From positions 2,604,001 through 2,668,000 of the forward strand of contig NZ_JACCAA010000001.1 of the NCBI RefSeq assembly GCF_013408415.1: a stretch of 64,000 nucleotides of DNA. Reading direction: 5' to 3'. The stretch comes from Nocardioides daedukensis. GTDB taxonomy: Bacteria; Actinomycetota; Actinomycetes; Propionibacteriales; Nocardioidaceae. A program made the translations under genes and the position numbers. Under the pieces are notes generated by a model. That model ran no database searches. It worked only from the letters and a program-made list of their open reading frames with translations, and was not told the DNA's origin. The first letter of the stretch is position 1. Each line of letters begins with the position of its first letter. This document shows positions 44,301-53,027 of the stretch, one piece after another.

Positions 44301-44437
44301 TGGATGCAACCGCACTGGCACTCACCATCTATGTGCTGATCTGGCCGATCATCGTGGCGATCGTGCTCGCCGTCATCGGCGGTGCGTTCTTCCGCGAGTG
44401 GGCGCAGGCCCGCCGTGACGGCCGTCCGATGATCTGA
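44300..44437 (+). CDS. putative transporter small subunit (45 aa)
   Basis: Forty-five residues: a short N-terminus, one membrane helix (LTIYVLIWPIIVAIVLAVIGGAFF) and a basic cytosolic tail REWAQARRDGRPMI. The ATG overlaps the symporter's TGA by one base, so it is translated by coupling. I recognise the pattern YVLIWPxIVA...FFREWxxARRxGRxxI as the small protein that accompanies this symporter branch in actinobacteria. It may stabilise or regulate the transporter. Confidence 0.8.
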   Translation: MDATALALTIYVLIWPIIVAIVLAVIGGAFFREWAQARRDGRPMI

Positions 44438-44446
44438 GCAACGTGC

Positions 44447-44491
44447 GGCCTCGGGTGACCACCGTGACAACCACCGTGGTCACCCGAGGCC
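44447..44491 (+). terminator. terminator hairpin after the symporter operon
   Basis: GGCCTCGGGTGACCAC (44447-44462) and GTGGTCACCCGAGGCC (44476-44491) form a perfect 16-bp stem with a 13-base loop. It begins nine bases after the small-subunit stop. A -10-like TAGACT for purS follows at 44513-44518. Confidence 0.82.
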
Positions 44492-44561
44492 CGCCAGCGG
44501 CTCAGGCCCAACTAGACTGACCCCTGTTCGCGCAACCACCCCGTGCACCTAGGAGCCTCCC

Positions 44562-44834
44562 GTGGCCCGAGTCGTCGTCGACGTCATGCTCAAGCCCGAA
44601 ATCCTCGATCCCCAGGGCAAGGCCGTCCACGGTGCGCTGCCGCGGCTCGGCTTCGGCGGCATCGTCGACGTCCGCCAGGGCAAGCGTTTCGAGCTCGAGA
44701 TCGAGGGCGAGGCCACCGAGGAGCGCCTCGCCGAGGTGCACAAGATCGCCGAGACGCTGCTGTCCAACCCGGTGATCGAGGACTACGCGATCCACGTCGA
44801 GGGCGCCACCGCCAGCGGAAAGCACACCGCCTGA
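44562..44834 (+). CDS. purS: phosphoribosylformylglycinamidine synthase subunit PurS
   Basis: 90 residues from GTG 44562 after AGGAG. PurS is the small scaffold that bridges PurL and PurQ in the FGAR amidotransferase complex. Recognisable text is [43 protein letters not shown] and [15 protein letters not shown]. The probable -10 TAGACT (44513) gives a leader of about 37 bases. It overlaps purQ by one base (TGATG). Confidence 0.96.
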   Translation: MARVVVDVMLKPEILDPQGKAVHGALPRLGFGGIVDVRQGKRFELEIEGEATEERLAEVHKIAETLLSNPVIEDYAIHVEGATASGKHTA

Positions 44835-45505
44835 TGTCCCGCATCGGTGTCGTCACCTTCCCCGGTTCGCTCGACGACGTCGACGCCCGCCGCGCGGTCC
44901 GGATCGGTGGCGGCGACGCCGTCGCGCTCTGGCACGGCGACGAGGACCTCCAGGGCGTGGACGCGGTCGTCCTTCCGGGGGGCTTCTCCTACGGCGACTA
45001 CCTGCGTTGCGGTGCGATCTCCCGCTTCTCGCCGATGATGACCGTGATCATCGAGGCGGCCGGCAAGGGCATGCCCGTGCTCGGCATCTGCAACGGCTTC
45101 CAGATCCTCTGCGAGTCCCACCTGCTGCCCGGCGCACTGATCCGCAACGACCACCGCAAGTTCGTCTGCCGTGACCAGCAGCTGCGCATCGAGAACAACC
45201 GCACCCCGTGGACCTCGGCCTTCGCCGAGGGCGCCGAGATCACCGTGGTCCTCAAGAACGGCGAGGGCTCGTACGTCGCCGACGCGGCCACCCTGGACCG
45301 GCTCGAGGGCGAGGGGCGCGTGGTCGCTCGCTACCTGGGCGGCAACCCGAACGGCTCGCTGCGCGACATCGCCGGCGTGAGCAACGAGGCCGGCAACGTG
45401 GTCGGCCTGATGCCTCACCCCGAGCACGCGATCGAGGACCTGACCGGTCCCGGCACCGACGGGCTCGGCTTCTTCACCTCGCTCGCCGAGAGGGTGTTTG
45501 CGTGA
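44834..45505 (+). CDS. purQ: phosphoribosylformylglycinamidine synthase subunit PurQ
   Basis: 223 residues. It is the class I glutaminase that feeds ammonia to PurL. The nucleophile is C86 in [11 protein letters not shown], and the other triad members are H195 and E197 in [25 protein letters not shown] and [14 protein letters not shown] are family signatures. It overlaps purS (one base) and the membrane-protein gene (four bases). The synthase subunit PurL is encoded 2 kb away. Confidence 0.97.
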   Translation: MSRIGVVTFPGSLDDVDARRAVRIGGGDAVALWHGDEDLQGVDAVVLPGGFSYGDYLRCGAISRFSPMMTVIIEAAGKGMPVLGICNGFQILCESHLLPGALIRNDHRKFVCRDQQLRIENNRTPWTSAFAEGAEITVVLKNGEGSYVADAATLDRLEGEGRVVARYLGGNPNGSLRDIAGVSNEAGNVVGLMPHPEHAIEDLTGPGTDGLGFFTSLAERVFA

Positions 45506-45993
45506 GCAACACCGAGACGGCCGTCCAGCAGACGTCCGCCAAGAGCGGACCGCGCACGCTGTTCGTGCGACTCGGCGCGCTGGAGGCGTTCACCTGGGCC
45601 GGGCTGCTGGTCGGCATGTTCCTGAAATATGTCACCGAGACCACCGAGCTCGCCGTCCGGATCTTCGGTGGCCTGCACGGCTTCGTGTTCCTCGCCTACT
45701 GCGTGATGGCGGTCCTGGTCGGGATCGACTCCCGATGGAAGCTGACCCGCCACGCGACCGCACTGGTCGCCGCGGTGGTCCCGTTCCTCACCCTGTGGAC
45801 CACGGTCAAGGTCGAGCGTGGCGACTGGGGTGTGGAGCCTGCCTGGCGTCTGCGCACCGAGCAGCCGACCGGTCCCCTCGAGCGGGTCACGGCCACCGTC
45901 GTGCGCAACCCGGTCAAGGGCGTGGTCGTCATCCTGGCCCTGGTCGCGGTGTTGTTCGTCGTGCTGCTGTTCGTGGGCCCACCCGGCAAGTAG
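45502..45993 (+). CDS. DUF3817 family membrane protein
   Basis: 163 residues from GTG. After a polar N-terminus come [22 protein letters not shown] and [25 protein letters not shown], the conserved core of DUF3817, then more helices up to [23 protein letters not shown]: four or five membrane segments in all. No function is known to me. The GTGA overlap with purQ means co-translation with the purine genes. Confidence 0.82.
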   Translation: MSNTETAVQQTSAKSGPRTLFVRLGALEAFTWAGLLVGMFLKYVTETTELAVRIFGGLHGFVFLAYCVMAVLVGIDSRWKLTRHATALVAAVVPFLTLWTTVKVERGDWGVEPAWRLRTEQPTGPLERVTATVVRNPVKGVVVILALVAVLFVVLLFVGPPGK

Positions 45994-46065
45994 CCGACCT
46001 GCTTCGGTCCGCGGGCGTCGTCGTACCCGTTCCGTGCAGCCGAGGCGGGATTCGTCGGCCGCGAC

Positions 46066-47394
46066 TCAGCGCTTGGAGAGCCCCCGGCCCAGCAGTCGCC
46101 AACCTTCGGTGTTGATCACGCCGGACTGACGCGCGTTGATGTTGTCCTGCCACAGCTTCGCGGCCTTCTCGGTGGCGGCGTCGAAGGTCCCCGTGGTCGG
46201 GACGTGGTTGGCCGTGGCTGCGGTCAGGGTGCGCTGCAGTCGGCTGATCGCCGGCGAGGTGTGTCCGCGCTTGACGGTGCGGGTGCCGCCGTCGCTGAGC
46301 AGCATCATCCAGAACCGTCGTGTCCAGGTGCTGGCAGGCGTGGCGCCCTTGGCGCTCTGGAACTTGTACTGCGCGCGACGGACCCCGACGTCGAAGATCC
46401 CGTCGATCTTGCCCCAGTAGAGGCGCTTGGAGCGCAGCAGGCACTGGAGGGCGAGCACCGAGGCCTTGTCGTTGTCGCGGGTGGCCGAGAGCGTGCGGTA
46501 CGTCGACAGGTTGATGTCCACGCCCGAGCACGTCGTGCCCTCCCGATAGCGGAGCGAGCCGCGACCCAGGCTCATCCAGTTGCTGTCGATGTTGATCGTG
46601 GTCGCGCCCCACTTCTCGTTGTGGCCGCCCTTGTACTGCTTGACGCGGCGGTGCGGCATCCAGCCGCTGTTGGAGATGTAGGACGTGGTCAGGTTCGCCT
46701 TGCCGTCCCAGCGAGCGATCCAGATCGCGTCGGGGAGCTCGATCACCCGGGGACCGTTGATGCGGACGTCGTCGAGCATCTTGATGCCCGAGGACGCGCT
46801 CGAGTAGACGCCCGACTTCCAGCCCTTGTCGTGCAGCCGCTGGGTCCAGGCGTGCAGGAAGCGGATCGCCGACTCGCGGCAGGTGGTCTTGTCGATGTCG
46901 AAGGCCTCGAGGTCGTACCAGAGCGTGCTGCCCTTGGTGATGCCGAGACCGGTCGCGGCGGTGATCGCCTTGTCCACCTCGCGGCGTGCCTGCAGCTTGG
47001 CCGTGGCATAGGCGTTCCACTTCGAGGCGCTGATCACCTCGTCGTTGCCGTAGCGCGGGAAGGACGTGGAGCAGCTGGCCTGCGGGCCGAGCGTGATCGG
47101 GAGCAGGACCCAGCGGTTCGCGAGCTGCTTGGTCACCCAGGTCCTGGTCAGGTTCGGCTGGCTGCGGCAACCACGCGAGTCGCCGGAGATGTAGATGCCG
47201 ACGGCGGAGAACGGCGAGTTCTCCATCCAGTCGTCCATCGCACTCTGGGTCGGTGCGACGCACTGGTCGAACCCATATCCGGTGAAGTTCCCGGGGGTGA
47301 CCCGGTTGTCGGCGTGGGCGGGTGCCGCCAGGGCGAACGAGGTGAGCATCGCGCTGCAGATGGCAGCGGACAACAGGGCAATGAGGGGGCGCAT
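46066..47394 (-). CDS. secreted DUF1906 (Rv2525c-like) protein with peptidoglycan-binding repeats
   Basis: 442 residues from the ATG at 47394, where a good signal peptide begins (MRPLIALLSAAICSAMLTSF...APAHA). Residues about 30-270 resemble the DUF1906 TIM-barrel: NFTGYGFDQCVAPTQSAMDDW, VGIYISGDSRGC, LPITLGPQASC and LWYDLEAFDIDKTTCRESAIRFLHAWTQRL. The acid residues in YDLEAFD could be catalytic. The C-terminal 160 residues hold two peptidoglycan-binding-like helical repeats (VLALQCLLRSKRLYWGKIDGIFD; ISRLQRTLTAATANHVPTTGTFD). A cell-wall hydrolase or remodeller is likely. Confidence 0.82.
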   Translation of the reverse strand: MRPLIALLSAAICSAMLTSFALAAPAHADNRVTPGNFTGYGFDQCVAPTQSAMDDWMENSPFSAVGIYISGDSRGCRSQPNLTRTWVTKQLANRWVLLPITLGPQASCSTSFPRYGNDEVISASKWNAYATAKLQARREVDKAITAATGLGITKGSTLWYDLEAFDIDKTTCRESAIRFLHAWTQRLHDKGWKSGVYSSASSGIKMLDDVRINGPRVIELPDAIWIARWDGKANLTTSYISNSGWMPHRRVKQYKGGHNEKWGATTINIDSNWMSLGRGSLRYREGTTCSGVDINLSTYRTLSATRDNDKASVLALQCLLRSKRLYWGKIDGIFDVGVRRAQYKFQSAKGATPASTWTRRFWMMLLSDGGTRTVKRGHTSPAISRLQRTLTAATANHVPTTGTFDAATEKAAKLWQDNINARQSGVINTEGWRLLGRGLSKR

Positions 47395-47463
47395 CAGGGA
47401 CTCCAAGGGGAAGGCTCGGGTGACCTTAACCCCACGAGTCACACCCGTAACAGTCCTCGCGTT

Positions 47464-47483
47464 GAACTACAGATCTGTAATTC
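47464..47483. promoter_or_regulatory. near-perfect 20-bp palindrome between divergent genes
   Basis: GAACTACAGA (47464-47473) is followed by TCTGTAATTC (47474-47483), matching as an inverted repeat at nine of ten positions around AGATCT. It lies between the DUF1906 gene and purL, about 50 bases upstream of the purL -10 and about 70 from the DUF1906 start. It is an operator for an unidentified dimeric regulator, which could serve either gene. Confidence 0.5.
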
Positions 47484-47535
47484 ATCGGCTCCCGGGTGCC
47501 GCGAGACCGGGGCCGCCACCAGACGGCGTACGGCT

Positions 47536-47541
47536 TAGGAT
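47536..47541 (+). promoter_or_regulatory. -10 of purL, leaderless arrangement
   Basis: TAGGAT ends exactly six bases before the GTG at 47548. No Shine-Dalgarno is present, in keeping with a leaderless mRNA. No convincing -35 is seen at 17-18 bases. Confidence 0.5.
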
Positions 47542-47547
47542 TGCGCC

Positions 47548-49809
47548 GTGCCTGAGACTTCCCGCCCTGTCCTCGACACCGTCGCTGTCGCCGCCGAAGA
47601 TCCCCAGCGCGAGCAGCCCTGGTCCGACCTCGGGTTGAAGCCGGACGAGTACGCCGAGATCCGTGAGATCCTCGGCCGTCGTCCCACCAGCTCCGAGCTG
47701 GCGATGTATTCGGTGATGTGGTCCGAGCACTGCTCCTACAAGTCGACCAAGGTGCACCTCAAGCAATTCAGCGAGGTGCCGCAGGAGACCCCGGTCGGCA
47801 AGATGCTGGCCGGCATCGGCGAGAACGCCGGCGTGATCGACATCGGTCAGGGCTATGCCGTCACCTTCAAGGTGGAGTCGCACAACCACCCCTCGTTCGT
47901 GGAGCCCTACCAGGGCGCCGCGACCGGCATCGGCGGCATCGTCCGCGACATCCTCGCAATGGGCGCGCGCCCGGTCGCCGTGATGGACCCGCTCCGCTTC
48001 GGCCCGCTCGACGCCGACGACACCCACCGCGTGCTGCCCGGGATCGTGGCCGGCGTCGGTGGCTACGGCAACTGCCTCGGCCTGCCCAACATCGGCGGCG
48101 AGGCGGTCTTCGACGAGACCTACCTCGGCAACCCGCTGGTCAACGCTCTCTGCGTCGGCGTGCTCCGCCACGAGGACCTGCACCTGGCCAAGGCATCCGG
48201 TGTCGGCAACCAGGTCATCTTGTACGGCGCCCGCACCGGCGGCGACGGCATCGGCGGCGTCTCGGTGCTCGCCTCGGAGACCTTCGACGAGGGTGGGCCT
48301 GCCAAGCGTCCCGCCGTCCAGGTCGGCGACCCGTTCATGGAGAAGCTGCTGATCGAGTGCACGCTCGAGCTGTTCGCCGCCAAGGTCGTCGCCGGCATCC
48401 AGGACCTCGGCGGTGCCGGCCTGTCCTGCGCCACCTCCGAGCTGGCCTCGGCCGGTGACGGCGGCATGTCGGTCCACCTGGACCGGGTCCCGCTGCGCGA
48501 CTCCACGCTCTCGCCCGAAGAGATCCTGATGAGCGAGTCCCAGGAGCGGATGATGGCCGTCGTCGAGCCCGACGACGTCGCCGCCTTCATGGCGATCTGC
48601 GCGAAGTGGGACGTCGAGGCCGTCGTGATCGGCGAGGTCACCGACACCGGTCGCCTCGAGATCGACTGGCACGGCGAGCGCGTCGTCGACGTACCCCCGC
48701 GCTCGGTCGCCCACGACGGACCGACCTACAACCGCCCCTACGCCCGCCCCGAGTGGCAGGACGCGCTCCAGGCCGATGGCGCCGAGGCGCTTGCCCGCCC
48801 GGGGACCGGTGACGAGCTCAAGGCCACGCTGCTGCAGCTGATCGCCTCGCCGAACCTGTGCGACAAGTCCTGGATCACCGACCAGTACGACCGCTACGTC
48901 CAGGGCAACACCGTGCTCGCGCAGCCGTCCGACTCCGGGATGATCCGCGTCGACGACCAGACCAACCTCGGCGTCGCCGTCTCCACCGACTGCAACGGTC
49001 GCTTCGCCAAGCTCGACCCCTATGCCGGTGCGCAGCTGGCGCTGGCCGAGTCCTACCGCAACGTGTCGACCGGCGGCGCGGTGCCGATGGCGATCTCCGA
49101 CTGCCTCAACTTCGGCTCGCCCGAGGACCCGGACGTGATGTGGCAGTTCGCCGAGGCCTGCCGTGGCCTCAAGGACGCCTGCCTCGAGCTCGGCATCCCG
49201 GTCACCGGCGGCAACGTGAGCCTCTACAACCAGACCGGTGAGACCGCGATCCTGCCGACCCCGGTGGTGGCCGTCCTCGGTGTGATCGAGGACGTCACCA
49301 AGCGCACCCCGACCGGCTTCGTCGCCGAGGGCGAGCAGATCTTCCTGCTCGGCCAGACCCGCGAGGAGCTCTCCGGCTCGGAATGGGCACACGTCGTGCA
49401 CGGCCACCTCGGGGGTCGACCGCCGGTCGTCGACCTGGCCGCCGAGCGGGCACTGAGCCAGTTGCTCGTCGCCGGCACCGGGCTGCTCACCTCGGCCCAC
49501 GACCTCTCCGACGGTGGCCTGGCCATCGCCCTGGCGGAGTCCGCGATCCGCAACGGCATCGGCGCCTCGGTGGCGCTCGCCGGCGACGCGTTCGTCGACC
49601 TGTACGCCGAGTCCGCAGCGCGGGCGGTCGTCACCGTGCGTGACACCGACGCCGACGCCCTGGTCGCCCTGGCCGAGCAGCACGGCGTACCCCTCACCCC
49701 GCTGGGTCGCACCGGCGGTTCCGTGCTCGCCGTCGAGGGCCAGTTCGAGGTGCCTGTCGCCGAGGTCCGTGAGGCCTGGACGGCGACGTTGCCGGCTGCC
49801 CTGGCCTGA
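47548..49809 (+). CDS. purL: phosphoribosylformylglycinamidine synthase subunit PurL
   Basis: 753 residues, the small-PurL form that needs PurS and PurQ. It amidates FGAR to FGAM with ATP. Diagnostic texts are [74 protein letters not shown] and [12 protein letters not shown]. The C-terminal AIRS domain is complete. It is transcribed separately from purSQ, probably from the leaderless promoter at 47536. An 18-bp hairpin ends it against the convergent ABC permease. Confidence 0.97.
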   Translation: MPETSRPVLDTVAVAAEDPQREQPWSDLGLKPDEYAEIREILGRRPTSSELAMYSVMWSEHCSYKSTKVHLKQFSEVPQETPVGKMLAGIGENAGVIDIGQGYAVTFKVESHNHPSFVEPYQGAATGIGGIVRDILAMGARPVAVMDPLRFGPLDADDTHRVLPGIVAGVGGYGNCLGLPNIGGEAVFDETYLGNPLVNALCVGVLRHEDLHLAKASGVGNQVILYGARTGGDGIGGVSVLASETFDEGGPAKRPAVQVGDPFMEKLLIECTLELFAAKVVAGIQDLGGAGLSCATSELASAGDGGMSVHLDRVPLRDSTLSPEEILMSESQERMMAVVEPDDVAAFMAICAKWDVEAVVIGEVTDTGRLEIDWHGERVVDVPPRSVAHDGPTYNRPYARPEWQDALQADGAEALARPGTGDELKATLLQLIASPNLCDKSWITDQYDRYVQGNTVLAQPSDSGMIRVDDQTNLGVAVSTDCNGRFAKLDPYAGAQLALAESYRNVSTGGAVPMAISDCLNFGSPEDPDVMWQFAEACRGLKDACLELGIPVTGGNVSLYNQTGETAILPTPVVAVLGVIEDVTKRTPTGFVAEGEQIFLLGQTREELSGSEWAHVVHGHLGGRPPVVDLAAERALSQLLVAGTGLLTSAHDLSDGGLAIALAESAIRNGIGASVALAGDAFVDLYAESAARAVVTVRDTDADALVALAEQHGVPLTPLGRTGGSVLAVEGQFEVPVAEVREAWTATLPAALA

Positions 49810-49832
49810 TCCTCACTACCGGCGTTCCACGC

Positions 49833-49872
49833 CCACAGTTCCCCGACCGGATACCCGGTCGGGGAGCTGTGG
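49833..49872. terminator. bidirectional terminator (purL / ABC permease)
   Basis: Eighteen-base arms at 49833-49850 and 49855-49872 pair completely with one T:G wobble around an ATAC loop. The core is TCCCCGACCGG/CCGGTCGGGGA. It starts 24 bases after the purL stop and ends 20 bases before the permease stop on the other strand. It is one of the strongest hairpins in the window. Confidence 0.85.
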
Positions 49873-49892
49873 CGTTCAGGCCGACAACCGGG

Positions 49893-50702
49893 TCAGGACG
49901 AGTTGCGCATCGCCCGCAGCCCGATCCCGATCCCGAGTGCTGCCACGAGGCCCGCACCCAGGAATCCCTGGCCGATCGTGGCCATCGGCCAGTCCCCGGC
50001 GAAGAGCGCTCGGCTCGCCTCCACCACATAGGTCAGCGGGTTGAGGTCGGAGGCGGTCTGCAGCCATCCCGGTGCACCGTCGAGGGGGAGCAGGATCCCG
50101 GCCAGCAGCAGCACCGGGAAGATCACCGTCTGCTGGACGGTCCAGAAGACCCACTCGTTGTCCTTGGCGGCGAGGGCCAGGGCGAACGACAGCGACCCGA
50201 TGCCGATGGAGAAGAGCGACAGGAGCGCCACGGCGACGAGCACTCCCGGCAGGTGCAGGTCGAAGCTGAACGGCGTCACGATGACCAGGATGATCGCCGT
50301 CTGCATCAGCATCGGCACGACCTCCTTCAATGCTCGCCCGACCAGGAGTGCCGAACGGTTCAGCGGCGAGACCAGCAGTCGCTCGTGGGAGCCGGTCATC
50401 ATCTCCGTGGTCAGCGCCGACCCGGTGAAGGACGCGCCCATCAGGCAGGTCATCGCCACAATCCCGGGCACGAACCACTGCAGGGCCGACCCGTCCGGGG
50501 TGCTCGGCAGCAAGGGGGCGAAGAGGCCGAGGAAGACCAGCGGCTGCACCATCGCGAAGAGCACCGAGGCCGGTTCCCGCACGAGTGGCTTGAGCTCGCG
50601 GGTCATCACGTTCCACGTGTCGGCGAGGAAACCGGGATCCTTCGTGGGAACAGCGCGCGGGGTGGTCAGGGTGCTCGGGTCGGTGGTGGTCAGGGTGCTC
50701 AT
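49893..50702 (-). CDS. ABC-2 type transporter permease (DrrB-like)
   Basis: 269 residues with six membrane segments. An N-terminal cytosolic arm (STLTTTDPSTLTTPRAVPTKDPGFLADTWNVMTRELKPLVREPASVL) leads into the helices. The text PGIVAMTCLMGASFTGSALTTEMMTGSHERLLVSPLNRSALLVGRAL is the conserved loop of daunorubicin-resistance-type permeases. It is probably a drug or lipid exporter together with the ATPase encoded upstream, whose stop overlaps its start by four bases. Confidence 0.9.
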   Translation of the reverse strand: MSTLTTTDPSTLTTPRAVPTKDPGFLADTWNVMTRELKPLVREPASVLFAMVQPLVFLGLFAPLLPSTPDGSALQWFVPGIVAMTCLMGASFTGSALTTEMMTGSHERLLVSPLNRSALLVGRALKEVVPMLMQTAIILVIVTPFSFDLHLPGVLVAVALLSLFSIGIGSLSFALALAAKDNEWVFWTVQQTVIFPVLLLAGILLPLDGAPGWLQTASDLNPLTYVVEASRALFAGDWPMATIGQGFLGAGLVAALGIGIGLRAMRNSS

Positions 50703-51793
50703 GCTGCGGTCTCCTCGGTGGCGGTGGGCCGGTTGTTGTTGTTGGGCCCGTCGTTGTTGGGCTCGTCGTGCGTGGTCGAGTCATCGGCAGTCGGGGAACC
50801 CGCGCCCTCCGAGGCCTCCCGCAGGCTGCGTCCGGTGAGGTCCAGGAACACGTCGTCCAGCGTCGGCCGGGAGACCTCCATGGAACAGGCCACGACGCCG
50901 CGCGAGTGCAGGTCATGGATCAGGTGCGGCGCCAGCTCGTGGCCACCGGTCACGCGGAGCTCGACGGCCGCGCCCTCACGGCGTACGACGGCTCCCGCCA
51001 CGCCTCCGGCCAGGTTGCCGGCCCGCTCCGCTGCCACGCCCGCGTCCTCGGCGTCGGTGAAACCGAGCAGGATCCGATCACCCAACCGGGACTTGAGGGA
51101 GAACGCGGTGTCGTCGGCGATCACGCTGCCGTGGTCGATCACGATCACCCGCTCGGCCAGGGCGTCGGCCTCCTCGAGATAGTGCGTGGTGAGCACGATC
51201 GTGGACCCGGTCTCGGCATGCAGCTTCTGCACCAGTGACTGCAGGTTGGCGCGGTTCTGCGGGTCCAGTCCGGTCGACGGCTCGTCGAGGAAGAGCACCC
51301 GGGGTGTGTGCACCAGCCCCATCGCTATGTCGAGGCGTCGGCGCTGTCCGCCGGAGAGCGTCATCACCGTGCGGTCGGCGACGGCCGAGAGGTCGAGGTC
51401 GGCGACCAGCTCGTCGGCGCGAGCGCGCGCCGACGCCCGCGACAGGCCGTGGGCCCGCCCCTGCGAGACGAGCTCGTCACGCCCGCGTTGCTGGTGCCCC
51501 GCGCCATTGCCCTGACCGACGTAGCCGATCGAGCGGCGTACCTGGCGCTGCTCGTCGACCACATCGTGTCCCGCCACGCTCGCCGTTCCGGAGGTCGGTG
51601 GGATCAACGTGGTCAGCATGCGCAGCGTGGTCGACTTCCCTGCGCCGTTGGGGCCGAGGAAGGCGACGAGCTCGCCCTGCCCGATCTCGAGATCGAGGCC
51701 GCGAACGGCCTCGACCGTGTGGTTGCGTGTGGTGAACGTCCGGGTGAGGTTCTTGGTGACGATCACTGGTCCGGTCATCTGGTTCGGTGTCAT
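50699..51793 (-). CDS. ABC transporter ATP-binding protein (DrrA-like)
   Basis: 364 residues from the ATG at 51793; the ATG at 51778 is a second candidate. Walker A is GPNGAGKST, the signature LSGGQRRRLDIAMGLVHTPRVLFLDEPSTGLDP also carries Walker B, and GYVGQGNGAGHQQRGRDELVSQGRAHG is typical of the DrrA family. A C-terminal domain specific to that family follows. The last 35 residues are an Asn/Asp/Thr-rich tail (DEPNNDGPNNNNRPTATEE), probably disordered. Divergent from a WYL regulator that may control it. Confidence 0.92.
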   Translation of the reverse strand: MTPNQMTGPVIVTKNLTRTFTTRNHTVEAVRGLDLEIGQGELVAFLGPNGAGKSTTLRMLTTLIPPTSGTASVAGHDVVDEQRQVRRSIGYVGQGNGAGHQQRGRDELVSQGRAHGLSRASARARADELVADLDLSAVADRTVMTLSGGQRRRLDIAMGLVHTPRVLFLDEPSTGLDPQNRANLQSLVQKLHAETGSTIVLTTHYLEEADALAERVIVIDHGSVIADDTAFSLKSRLGDRILLGFTDAEDAGVAAERAGNLAGGVAGAVVRREGAAVELRVTGGHELAPHLIHDLHSRGVVACSMEVSRPTLDDVFLDLTGRSLREASEGAGSPTADDSTTHDEPNNDGPNNNNRPTATEETAA

Positions 51794-51808
51794 GTCCCGA
51801 ACGATTCC

Positions 51809-51849
51809 GTGGCTTGCGGCCACATCTTGACCGCAATCAGATTTACTCT
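51809..51849. promoter_or_regulatory. divergent control region of DrrAB-like exporter and WYL regulator
   Basis: GTGGC-TTGCG-GCCAC (51809-51823) is a perfect 5-bp dyad. TACTCT (51844-51849) ends six bases before the regulator's ATG at 51856, which predicts a leaderless regulator transcript. The whole intergenic gap is only 62 bases, so a bound regulator would affect both genes. Confidence 0.45.
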
Positions 51850-51855
51850 GGATCC

Positions 51856-52818
51856 ATGTCCACCAGCGCCCGCATGTTGCGTCTCCTCTCCCTGCTGCAG
51901 ACCCACCGTTATTGGCCCGGCGGCGAGCTCGCCGATCGGCTCGAGGTCAGCCCGCGGACGCTGCGCCGCGACATCGATCGGCTGCGCGAGCTCGGCTATC
52001 CGGTCGACGCCGCTCGCGGGGTGACCGGTGGCTACCAGCTCCAGGTCGGCACCACGTTGCCTCCGTTGCTGCTCGAGGACGACGAGGCCGTCGCGATCGC
52101 GGTCGGTCTGCGTACCGCCGCGGCCGGTGCTGTCGCCGGGGTCGAGGAGACCTCGCTGCAGGCACTGACCAAGCTGATTTCCCTGATGCCGCCACGGCTG
52201 CGTCGTCGGATGGACGCGCTCACCTCGCAGACCATCCCTGCCCCGTCCCATGCTCCGCCGATCGACGCGGCCACGCTCACCACGCTGGCCCAGGGCTGCC
52301 GGGACTCCGAAGCGGTGCGCTTCGGCTACACCGCGCGCGAGTCGGACCCCACCCGTCGCCACGTCGAGCCGCACCGCCTCGTCTCGATGGGCCGCCGGTG
52401 GTACCTCGTCGGCTATGACCGCGACCGCCAGGACTGGCGTTCCTTCCGCGTCGATCGAGCCAGCGACGTCGCCCTCACCGGTGCCCGCTTCCGCCAGCGG
52501 GAGCTGCCGGCCGAGGATGCGCTCGCGTTCGTGCGCAGCGGCTTTCGCCAGATCCCGAGGCGGCACGACGTCCGGGTGCGGTTCGCCTGCGACGCGGCCA
52601 CGGTGGACGCCGTGGTCGGCCGATGGGGAGATCTCGTCGAGAGCGAGGGATCGACGGTGCTGACGATGCAGGCCGACGACCTCTTCTGGCCGCTGGCGGT
52701 GCTGGCCTCGGTCGACGCCGAGTTCACCGTTGAGGAGCCCGAAGAGCTGCGCGAGGCGGTACGTCGTACCGCCTCGCGCTTTGCTGCTGCGGGGGAGCGT
52801 CCTCGAGCGACCAACTGA
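51856..52818 (+). CDS. WYL-domain transcriptional regulator (YafY-like)
   Basis: 320 residues. The N-terminal HTH is MSTSARMLRLLSLLQTHRYW, then GELADRLEVSPRTLRRDIDRLRELGYPV. The WYL domain (about 135-215) has VRFGYTARES, HVEPHRLVSMGRRWYLVGYDRDRQDWRSFRVDR; the W-Y-L triplet is exact. A C-terminal WCX-like extension follows. WYL proteins bind nucleotides or nucleic acid ligands and often regulate stress or defence genes. The likely target is the divergent exporter. Its last codon and stop lie inside the first motif of the repeat array. Confidence 0.92.
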   Translation: MSTSARMLRLLSLLQTHRYWPGGELADRLEVSPRTLRRDIDRLRELGYPVDAARGVTGGYQLQVGTTLPPLLLEDDEAVAIAVGLRTAAAGAVAGVEETSLQALTKLISLMPPRLRRRMDALTSQTIPAPSHAPPIDAATLTTLAQGCRDSEAVRFGYTARESDPTRRHVEPHRLVSMGRRWYLVGYDRDRQDWRSFRVDRASDVALTGARFRQRELPAEDALAFVRSGFRQIPRRHDVRVRFACDAATVDAVVGRWGDLVESEGSTVLTMQADDLFWPLAVLASVDAEFTVEEPEELREAVRRTASRFAAAGERPRATN

Positions 52819-53018
52819 TGGGTTGGGAGCTGGGGCGGAACCAACTGATGGGTTGGGAGCCGGGGCGGAACTAACTGATGGATTGGGAGCCCCCGAGGGC
52901 CCGATTGAGCGACCAAAGCATCAGTTACCTGGCAGGGGCCGCCCAACCCATCAGTTACGCGGCACCGACCCCGCCCAACCCATCAGTTACGCGGCACCGA
53001 CCGCCCAACCCATCAGTT
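52813..53018. repeat. phased inverted array, locus 3 (3 forward + 4 inverted motifs)
   Basis: Forward motifs start at 52813, 52843 (both AACTGATGGGTTGG) and 52873 (variant ending GATTGG). Inverted motifs start at 52913 (CCAAAGCATCAGTT), 52943, 52975 and 53005 (CCAACCCATCAGTT). Pitch is 30 bp except one step of 32, and the forward-to-inverted step is again 40 bp. The first motif supplies the Asn codon and TGA of the WYL gene. The last ends nine bases before the stop of the convergent PPE-like gene. Confidence 0.92.
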
Positions 53019-53027
53019 GCGCGTCAA

